NCBI RefSeq assembly: GCF_005862305.2
Contig: NZ_CP054021.1
Coordinates: forward strand, 2,232,001-2,296,000
DNA length: 64,000 bases
Direction of reading: 5' to 3'
DNA from: Rhizobium indicum
Lineage (GTDB): Bacteria; Pseudomonadota; Alphaproteobacteria; Rhizobiales; Rhizobiaceae
Under the pieces are notes generated by a model. The model saw only the letters and a program-made list of their open reading frames with translations. It ran no database searches and was not told the DNA's origin. The translations under genes and the position numbers were made by a program. Of this stretch, positions 57,878 to 64,000 are shown piece by piece. Position 1 is the stretch's first letter, and the number at the start of each line of letters is the position of its first letter.

Positions 57878-58678
57878 AATGCCGCCTTTCAATTCCACCG
57901 GGCGGCATCCGCTAAAACGGCCGCCCGATCATTCCCCGCTTTGGCGGGCTGACGGATCCTCATGAGCCGCTCGCCTGCCGGTTCACTCAAAACACTGGCC
58001 CCTCAATGGGACCGACGCAGAACTCCGTTGCAGGGGCCGCATTCATGCGGCAACCTTCATCGGCTTTCCGTGTCAGGCTGGCGGTCGAACCTCGTTTTCG
58101 GCCGACCAGCCCGAACGCAATATTACTTTACCTTCTCCGGCGGCCTCGCCTTAAACGTGCGGCCACTGAAGGCACAAAACATCCCCGCTCCGTAACAGCC
58201 ACGTTACGGCTCAAATCCGTCGAGTGCTTGAAAAAACGGAAGCGCAGGGCTCCGTAACAAAAGGCACAAACTCATCGCCCTGCCGACGTGGCAGTTAAAA
58301 CTGAGCCTCTGCAGGTGATGTCCGCGCCCTTTGTTGAAAGCCATTTAGGCAGGATCAAACGGCAATATCAACGATGAATTTTACGCAAAATTAACAAGCG
58401 GCCATTGACTCCGCCTGCCGTTTTCGGGCGTCACACCAGCGTCAAAAAAGAATCGCAGTTGAATCAAAGAGATTCCCCCGTTCGGGCTATTTTGACACGC
58501 ATTGAAAGAAAAAAAATAAAATCCTCTTGACTCGCCTGTGGTCCGGGAAGCTTGGGGCAGAGTCGCGCAGTGCAAAAGCATCCTTGCGCAAGTCATTGTT
58601 TTTAAACACTTTTTCCTGTCATGGCGCTGACACGAAACAGTCGTGAGATTAACCATGCAGGGGCTGATCGGCGGAATC
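57878..58678 (-). promoter_or_regulatory. Long dnaA upstream region with CcrM-site cluster
   Basis: About 800 bp without a supported gene between dnaA and the rpsT terminator. Seven GANTC sites fall within 272 bp (58407, 58450, 58461, 58471, 58529, 58560, 58674), far more than chance. CCGTAAC occurs three times: as an inverted pair at 58190-58209 and again at 58252. Near dnaA are GC-rich hairpins (57900-57950). No clear DnaA-box cluster was found, so I do not call an origin. It most likely holds the dnaA promoter and long leader. Confidence 0.5.
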
Positions 58679-58705
58679 GAAAAAGCCCGGTAAAATTACC
58701 GGGCT
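58679..58705 (-). terminator. Terminator of rpsT
   Basis: A perfect 9-bp inverted repeat, AGCCCGGTA (58684-58692) and TACCGGGCT (58697-58705), with T-tract TTTTT on the minus strand. It lies about 30 bp after the rpsT stop. Confidence 0.88.
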
Positions 58706-58735
58706 AATCATAAAGAAGAAGTCCTTAACGGAAGA

Positions 58736-59014
58736 TTACGCGGTCGTGGTGACCGAAAGAGCCTTCACACGAGCAGCCAGACGCGAGACCTTGCGCGATG
58801 CCGTGTTGGAATGCAGCACGCCCTTGCTGGCGGCGCGGGCAAGCTCGGGCTGAGCCGCCAGGAAAGCTTCCTTCGCCTTGGCGGCGTCACCGGATGCGAT
58901 GGCCTCTTCGACCTGGCGAACGAAAGTACGAACGCGCGAGCGACGAGCCTTATTGACGTCGGTACGGCGGGCGATCTTGCGGGTCGCTTTTTTCGCCGAA
59001 GTTGTATTGGCCAT
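58736..59014 (-). CDS. rpsT: 30S ribosomal protein S20
   Basis: Primary 16S rRNA-binding protein of 92 residues. The start is the ATG at 59014 ([17 protein letters not shown]); the extension to 59041 is not conserved-looking. Basic helical sequence [20 protein letters not shown] and [19 protein letters not shown] are characteristic. dnaA and rpsT are neighbours in many rhizobia. Confidence 0.97.
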
Positions 59015-59206
59015 GGATGCCTCTCTCAAGAATTCGAACAAACTCCGCCATTACCGCGGGCCCTGCGGCCACAAAATCCAGCAATGCGGGAGCAATCGCG
59101 GAAAACCAAACCGGCTTTCCGAACCGTGGGCGGGCATATAACTCTAAAGCCGGCCCACGTCAACGCGGATTTTCAAGCTTTACCACCGGCAAGCACCGAA
59201 AAGCAT

Positions 59207-59980
59207 TCAACGGTGCGTAAAAGCAGGTTTGCGCTTCTCGACGAAGGCGGCCATGCCTTCTTTCTGGTCGTCCGTGGCAAAGAGACTGTGAAACAGGCGG
59301 CGCTCGAAACGCAAGCCCTCCTCCAGCGTCGTCTCGAATGCACGGTTGACCGCCTCCTTGGCCATCATCACCGAGGGGCGCGACAGCGCAGCGATCTTCT
59401 CGGCTGCGGCAAAAGCCTCTTCGAGCAGGCGATCGGGCGCTACCACACGCGAAACGAGTCCCGATCGTTCCGCCTCGGCCGCATCCATCATGCGGCCGGT
59501 CAGGATGAGATCCATTGCCTTCGCCTTGCCGACGGCGCGCGTCAGCCGCTGCGAGCCGCCCATGCCGGGAATGACGCCGAGGGTGATTTCCGGCTGGCCG
59601 AACTTCGCCGTCTCCGAGGCGATGATGAAATCGCACATCATGGCGAGCTCACAGCCGCCGCCGAGCGCAAAACCGCTGACGGCAGCGATCACCGGCTTGC
59701 GCGCCTTGGCGACCTCATCCCAGCCGCTGATGAAATCACTCTTATAGATATCGGCGAACTCAAGCGGCTGCATCTCCTTGATATCGGCGCCGGCAGCAAA
59801 GGCGCGCTCGGAACCGGTCAGCACGATCGCTCCGACCGTCTCGTCGGCGTGGAAGGCGGCATAGGCCTCTTTCAGTTCCTTCAGGACAGCGGAGTTCAAC
59901 GCGTTCAGTGCCTGCGGGCGGTTCAGCGTGACGAGGCCGACATTGCCTCGGGTTTCGACGATCAGGGTTTCATAGGCCAT
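59207..59980 (-). CDS. Enoyl-CoA hydratase
   Basis: Crotonase-family enzyme of 257 residues, probably hydrating enoyl-CoA in beta-oxidation. Start at 59980 with GGGAGA upstream. Oxyanion-hole segments [11 protein letters not shown] and [13 protein letters not shown] and the catalytic Glu region [19 protein letters not shown] are intact; both Glu residues are present. It is located between mutM and rpsT on the same strand, as in related rhizobia. Confidence 0.93.
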   Translation of the reverse strand: MAYETLIVETRGNVGLVTLNRPQALNALNSAVLKELKEAYAAFHADETVGAIVLTGSERAFAAGADIKEMQPLEFADIYKSDFISGWDEVAKARKPVIAAVSGFALGGGCELAMMCDFIIASETAKFGQPEITLGVIPGMGGSQRLTRAVGKAKAMDLILTGRMMDAAEAERSGLVSRVVAPDRLLEEAFAAAEKIAALSRPSVMMAKEAVNRAFETTLEEGLRFERRLFHSLFATDDQKEGMAAFVEKRKPAFTHR

Positions 59981-60019
59981 GCTGTTCTCCCGGTTTCTCA
60001 CTCTTAACTTCTGGCAGGC

Positions 60020-60925
60020 TTATTTCTGGCAGGTGGCGCAATAGAAGGTAGAGCGACCCGCCTGGACGATGCGGGCGACCGTACCGCCGCAGCCGGGCGT
60101 GCGGCAAGCCTGACTTTCGCGATCATAGACGGAGAAGGAATGCTGGAAATAGCCGAGCGATCCGTCGGTCTGGATATGATCGCGCAGCGATGATCCGCCG
60201 GCGGCGATCGCGTCGGCGATGACGTCGCGGATCGAAGCGACGAGCAGGTCGAGCTGCGTCTTCGGCCGGCCAGTCGCCGTCACCAGCGTGCCGGCGGCGC
60301 GAATCGGCGAAAGATGCGCGCGCCACAATGCTTCGCAGACATATATATTGCCGAGACCGGCAATGTTCTTCTGGTCAAGCAGCGCGCTCTTCAGCGGCTG
60401 CGCCTTGTCCCGAAAGCGTTCGGCCAGATAGGCGGCGCTGAGCTCGTTTCCCGTCGGCTCTGGGCCGAGATCGCGGAAGAAGGGATGGGCGGCGAGATCG
60501 GCGCGTCCCACCATATCCATGAAGCCGAAACGGCGCGGATCGTTGTAGACGACGCGGCGGGGGCCGCTGGCCGCTTGCAGATGGAAGACAACGTGATCGT
60601 GCTTCTCGTCCTTCGAGCGGGCATGGTGGAATTCGCCCGGCACGCCGGAGGCAGCCCCCTCGTCGATATGGCCCTCCTCAATGCGAAAAGAACCGGACAT
60701 GCCGAGATGCGAAATCAGCGTGTTGCCGTCGTCGAGATCGACCAGCAGATATTTGGCGCGGCGGCCAAGGCCGACGATGGTGCGGCCGGAAACCCTGTCC
60801 GCGAAAGCGTCGGGAAAGGGAAAGCGCAGGTCGCCGCGGCGCAGCTCCAGCCTGGTGACGCGGGTGCCCTCCATCGCCGGCGTCAGGCCGCGTTTCACCG
60901 TTTCGACTTCTGGCAATTCCGGCAT
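60020..60925 (-). CDS. mutM: Formamidopyrimidine-DNA glycosylase
   Basis: Removes 8-oxoguanine and formamidopyrimidines and nicks the site. It has 301 residues from the ATG at 60925; the catalytic N-terminal Pro is in MPELPEVE. The C-terminal zinc finger is intact (CRTPGCGG and FYCATCQ), and the lesion-binding loop and Lys near the middle follow the family. Divergent from ubiE, and 39 bp upstream of the hydratase gene. Confidence 0.96.
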   Translation of the reverse strand: MPELPEVETVKRGLTPAMEGTRVTRLELRRGDLRFPFPDAFADRVSGRTIVGLGRRAKYLLVDLDDGNTLISHLGMSGSFRIEEGHIDEGAASGVPGEFHHARSKDEKHDHVVFHLQAASGPRRVVYNDPRRFGFMDMVGRADLAAHPFFRDLGPEPTGNELSAAYLAERFRDKAQPLKSALLDQKNIAGLGNIYVCEALWRAHLSPIRAAGTLVTATGRPKTQLDLLVASIRDVIADAIAAGGSSLRDHIQTDGSLGYFQHSFSVYDRESQACRTPGCGGTVARIVQAGRSTFYCATCQK

Positions 60926-61074
60926 CTTAACCCATCTATCTCTAACGTGTTTCAACCGGCGACGATGTGCGCTATAGCGCCATTGTGCCGCGGAGAATGC
61001 GGCCCATAGATAACGTCGCGCGCGGTCTTTCGCTATGGCCGCCGCGCCCGAATCTTCAGGAACGGAGCAGTCTG

Positions 61075-61851
61075 ATGTCAGAAAGCCGCACTTCCGCCGA
61101 CGGCGGTATGGAGACCTCCTACGGCTTCCGCGAAGTGCCTGATGGCCAGAAGCAGGGCCTGGTCAACCAGGTGTTCCATAAGGTCGCCAAGCGCTACGAC
61201 ATCATGAACGACGTCATGTCGATGGGCATGCACCGCGCCTGGAAGGATGCGATGATCTCGGCGCTGAACCCGCGCAAGGAGCCTGGCTACAAGATACTCG
61301 ACGTTGCCGGCGGCACTGGTGATATCGCCTTCCGCATCGTCGAGGCCTCGGGCAGACAGGCGCATGCCACGGTGCTCGACATCAACGGTTCGATGCTCGG
61401 CGTCGGCGCCGAGCGGGCGGAAAAGAAGAAGCTTTCCGGCAATCTTACCTTCGTCGAGGCGAATGCCGAGGAACTGCCTTTCGAGGCAGGCAGCTTCGAC
61501 GCCTATACGATCGCCTTCGGCATTCGCAACGTGCCGAGGATCGATGCGGCGCTGTCTGAGGCCTATCGCGTCCTGAAGCGCGGCGGACGGTTGCTGGTGC
61601 TGGAATTTTCCGAAGTCGATATGCCGCTTCTCGACAAGATCTACGACGCCTGGTCGTTCAACGCCATTCCGCAGTTCGGCAAGGCGATCACCGGCGATGC
61701 CGAACCCTACCAGTATCTGGTGGAATCGATCCGCAAGTTCCCGAACCAGGAGAATTTCGCGGCAATGATCCGCCAGGCCGGCTTTTCGCGCGTCACCTTC
61801 ACCAATTATACCGGCGGCATCGCCGCACTCCATTCCGGCTGGAAGCTCTGA
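61075..61851 (+). CDS. ubiE: Ubiquinone/menaquinone C-methyltransferase UbiE
   Basis: SAM-dependent C-methylation of demethoxyubiquinol. It has 258 residues from the ATG at 61075, preceded by [28 protein letters not shown] is the UbiE signature region; motif [29 protein letters not shown] and [12 protein letters not shown] follow. It is followed by ubiB with a palindromic repeat in between. Confidence 0.96.
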   Translation: MSESRTSADGGMETSYGFREVPDGQKQGLVNQVFHKVAKRYDIMNDVMSMGMHRAWKDAMISALNPRKEPGYKILDVAGGTGDIAFRIVEASGRQAHATVLDINGSMLGVGAERAEKKKLSGNLTFVEANAEELPFEAGSFDAYTIAFGIRNVPRIDAALSEAYRVLKRGGRLLVLEFSEVDMPLLDKIYDAWSFNAIPQFGKAITGDAEPYQYLVESIRKFPNQENFAAMIRQAGFSRVTFTNYTGGIAALHSGWKL

Positions 61852-61878
61852 CGCATGACGCAGGCCACGCGCTTTCCC

Positions 61879-62009
61879 TCATTCCTGTGCTCGTCACAGG
61901 AATCCAGCGCGTCCAAGTCCTTGGGCGCGAAAGACACTTCACACCTTATTGAGTCAATCACCGCGCAGACGCGCGGTGGCTGGATTCCTGTGACAAGCAC
62001 AGGAATGAG
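61879..62009. repeat. 131-bp rhizobial palindromic element between ubiE and ubiB
   Basis: Two 31-bp inverted terminal arms (61879-61909 and 61979-62009) match at 30 of 31 positions. Each arm is itself a palindrome built on CATTCCTGTG and CACAGGAAT. Inside are GCGCGTCC/GGGCGCG and CCGCG-CAGA-CGCGG hairpins. It has no ORF and no clear target duplication. Confidence 0.85.
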
Positions 62010-62051
62010 GGTGGAGAGATTGGCCGCGTATTTGCAAGCAGGCCAGCCTGC

Positions 62052-63626
62052 ATGAGTACTTTCGGCGCATATTTCCGCCTTTGGCGCGTCGGCTGGGTGC
62101 TCGTGCGTGAGGGTGTCGTGTCCGCCCTTCCTTCCGAAGGGCTGCCGCCTCCGGTGGCGCTCGCCAAATCCTTCGTCACGATTTTCGAGCGAAGCAAGGC
62201 GCGGCATCAGAAGCGCAGCGACCGGCTGGCCCAGGCTGTCGAGCGGCTCGGTCCCTCCTATGTGAAGATCGGCCAGTTCCTGGCGACGCGGCCGGATGTC
62301 GTCGGCGTCGAATTCGCCAACGACCTGTCGCAGCTTCAGGACCGGATGGCCTTCTTTCCCTCGGCAGCCGCCAAGGCCAATATCGAAGGCTCGCTCGGAC
62401 GGCCGATCGGCGAGCTCTATGCGAGCTTCGGCGATCCGATCGCCGCCGCCTCGATCGCGCAGGTGCATCCGGCCGAGGTCGATAGCGCCGAGGGCCGGAA
62501 GAAGGTCGCCGTCAAGATCGTGCGGCCCGGCGTGCGCCAGCGCTTTGCCCATGACATCGAGGCAATGTATCTCGTTGCCCATATGCAGGAGCGTTTCCTG
62601 CCGTCCAGCCGGCGGCTGCGGCCGGTCGAAGTGACGAAGACGCTCGAGCAGACGACCAAGGTGGAGATGGATCTCCGCCTGGAGGCGGCAGCCCTTTCCG
62701 AGATCGCCGAAAATACCGAAAAGGACCCGGGTTTCCGCGTGCCGAAGGTCGACTGGGAGCGCACCGGGCGCGACGTCATCACCATGGAGTGGATCGACGG
62801 CACGAGAATGTCCGATGTCGAGGGCCTGCGCGCGGCGGGCCACGATCTCAACCTGCTTGCCGATACGCTGATCCAGTCGTTCCTGCGCCACACGCTGCGC
62901 GACGGCTTCTTCCATGCCGACATGCATCCGGGCAATCTCTTCGTCGATGCGGGCGGCATGATCGTCGCCGTCGACATGGGCATCGTCGGGAGGCTGGGCA
63001 AGAAGGAGCGGCGGTTCCTCGCCGAAATCCTTTATGGCTTCATCACCCGTGACTATATCCGCGTCGCCGAGGTGCATTTCGAGGCCGGCTATGTGCCCGG
63101 CCACCACAATGTCGAAAGCTTCGCCCAGGCGATCCGGGCGATCGGCGAGCCGATCCATGGACAGCCGGCCGAGACGATCTCGATGGGCAAGCTGCTGACG
63201 CTGCTGTTCGAAGTGACCGAACTCTTCGACATGGCGACGCGGCCGGAGCTGGTGATGCTGCAGAAGACCATGGTCGTGGTCGAAGGCGTGTCGCGCATGC
63301 TCAATCCACGCTTCAACATGTGGAAAGCCTCCGAGCCTGTCGTCGGCGACTGGATCCGTACCAATCTCGGGCCGAAGCGGATCGCCACCGATATCAAGGA
63401 CGGGCTGAAGGCGGCAGTGAAGCTCGCCGAAGCCGTGCCGGAAATCGCGGCAAAAACCGAAAAATTCCACCACCAGCTTCTGCATATGAGTGAGCACGGC
63501 TTACGTTTCGATGCTGAGACGGCGGAGGCGATCGGTAAGGCCGAAGCGCGGCACAACCGTTCGGCCAAGATTGCGCTGTGGGTCATCGCATTGACGCTTC
63601 TCTATATTGCCTGGATGCTGAGCTGA
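62052..63626 (+). CDS. ubiB: UbiB-family ubiquinone biosynthesis ATPase/kinase
   Basis: Atypical kinase-fold protein needed for ubiquinone synthesis, 524 residues. The family KxGQ motif is in PSYVKIGQFLATRPD, and AAASIAQVHPAEV is the Ala-rich nucleotide loop. Catalytic-loop FFHADMHPGNLFVD and metal-binding VDMGIVG are intact. A C-terminal transmembrane helix (IALWVIALTLLYIAWML) anchors it. In related rhizobia coaBC usually follows; here an ammonia-lyase gene does. Confidence 0.96.
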   Translation: MSTFGAYFRLWRVGWVLVREGVVSALPSEGLPPPVALAKSFVTIFERSKARHQKRSDRLAQAVERLGPSYVKIGQFLATRPDVVGVEFANDLSQLQDRMAFFPSAAAKANIEGSLGRPIGELYASFGDPIAAASIAQVHPAEVDSAEGRKKVAVKIVRPGVRQRFAHDIEAMYLVAHMQERFLPSSRRLRPVEVTKTLEQTTKVEMDLRLEAAALSEIAENTEKDPGFRVPKVDWERTGRDVITMEWIDGTRMSDVEGLRAAGHDLNLLADTLIQSFLRHTLRDGFFHADMHPGNLFVDAGGMIVAVDMGIVGRLGKKERRFLAEILYGFITRDYIRVAEVHFEAGYVPGHHNVESFAQAIRAIGEPIHGQPAETISMGKLLTLLFEVTELFDMATRPELVMLQKTMVVVEGVSRMLNPRFNMWKASEPVVGDWIRTNLGPKRIATDIKDGLKAAVKLAEAVPEIAAKTEKFHHQLLHMSEHGLRFDAETAEAIGKAEARHNRSAKIALWVIALTLLYIAWMLS

Positions 63627-63715
63627 CCGCGTGCCAAAAACATGCGGTGTTCGGCATTTGGGATATCCCATATGACGGAGGGCTCGCTTAGTCTCACTTT
63701 TAAGGAGATAGGCAC

Positions 63716-64000
63716 ATGAAGCACGAACGCCTTGGCATCGAACTTTCCGGACGACCGCTCGGTTTTGCCGAGATGGTGACGATTGGCGCGGGCAAGGCTG
63801 TGATTTCGGCTTCGGCGACAGGCATGGCCCGCATCGCGATCGCCCGCGAGGTCGTCGAGGATGCGATTGCCTCCGGCATGCCCGTCTACGGCTCGACGAC
63901 AGGCGTCGGCGCCATGAAAGATGTGGAGTGGTCGGCCGACGAACTCGACACCTTCAATCTCGGCCTGGTGCGCGCCCATCATTTCGGCACCGGCACACCC
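63716..64000 (+). CDS. Aromatic amino acid ammonia-lyase (HAL/PAL family), N-terminal part
   Basis: The first 95 residues, cut by the window end. The start ATG at 63716 has AAGGAG at 63702-63707. VYGSTTGVGAMKD corresponds to the YGxNTGFG motif of histidine and phenylalanine ammonia-lyases and LGLVRAHHFGTGTP to the LVxSHxxGxGxP segment. The MIO-forming Ala-Ser-Gly lies beyond the window, so the substrate (His, Phe or Tyr) and activity cannot be judged. No hut genes are visible here. Confidence 0.8.
   Translation, partial: MKHERLGIELSGRPLGFAEMVTIGAGKAVISASATGMARIAIAREVVEDAIASGMPVYGSTTGVGAMKDVEWSADELDTFNLGLVRAHHFGTGTP

Noticed and set aside
57878..58735. Chromosomal origin next to dnaA
   Set aside because: No cluster of DnaA boxes (TTATCCACA-like) was found, and in rhizobia the origin is usually near hemE rather than dnaA. 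I call it only a long promoter region.
61806..63497. 563-residue open frame antisense to ubiB
   Set aside because: Shadow of ubiB; it crosses the repeat element and ends in ubiE with no domain features.

Overview
The window looks like a stretch of an alphaproteobacterial chromosome from Rhizobium (R. etli / R. leguminosarum type). The DNA is GC-rich and gene-dense, with strong G/C bias at third codon positions. Several gene orders match what I remember of Rhizobium and Sinorhizobium chromosomes: lptC-lptA-lptB-rpoN with hpf-ptsN, olsB / malic enzyme / mutS / glnD / murJ, tsaB-rimI-mur-olsA-miaB-phoH-ybeY-corC-lnt-praR-metK, hrcA-grpE / rph-rdgB-hemW, and dnaA-rpsT-fadB-mutM / ubiE-ubiB. The genus is an inference from gene content and order, since no database search was possible.

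Layout. 1-600: 3' end of a ribokinase-family sugar kinase. 0.8-3.2 kb: a methyl-accepting chemotaxis protein. 3.3-9.6 kb (minus strand): lptC, lptA, lptB, rpoN, an EamA transporter, hpf and ptsN; this joins lipopolysaccharide export, sigma-54, ribosome hibernation and the nitrogen phosphotransferase system. 9.8-11.6 kb: sppA, ihfB, lapA. 11.6-16 kb: small enzymes, two RNA methyltransferases and lspA. 16-19.3 kb: a hybrid histidine kinase and olsB. 19.4-20.8 kb: a small accessory patch with a VOC protein and a Phd/PIN toxin-antitoxin pair. 20.9-31 kb: malic enzyme, mutS, a small unknown gene, glnD and murJ. 31-33.3 kb: a second accessory patch (SnoaL-like protein, TetR regulator, M15-like peptidase, VOC protein). 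33.4-47 kb: a long plus-strand run of housekeeping genes from trpS to trmB, including a Fur-family regulator of the Mur type and the second ornithine-lipid gene olsA. 47-50 kb: a small C39-like protein, DUF2277, a DUF1150/Hsp20 heat-shock pair and a nucleoside hydrolase. 50-55 kb: grpE, hrcA, rph, a VOC protein, rdgB and hemW. 55-64 kb: a saccharopine-dehydrogenase-like gene, dnaA with an 860-bp upstream region, rpsT, enoyl-CoA hydratase, mutM, ubiE, ubiB and the start of an aromatic amino acid ammonia-lyase.

The window is mostly core genome and I see no large novel system, phage, IS element, CRISPR array, tRNA or rRNA. The most interesting signals are regulatory or architectural. They include a relay of four ATG codons at exact 14-nt spacing between glnD and murJ, a sigma-54 recognition site facing away from rpoN inside its own promoter region, a ROSE-type RNA thermometer before the small heat-shock gene, and a SahR-like palindrome before metK. 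There are also a cluster of seven GANTC (CcrM) sites upstream of dnaA, palindromic operators at the toxin-antitoxin and TetR loci, and several families of dispersed rhizobial palindromic repeats.
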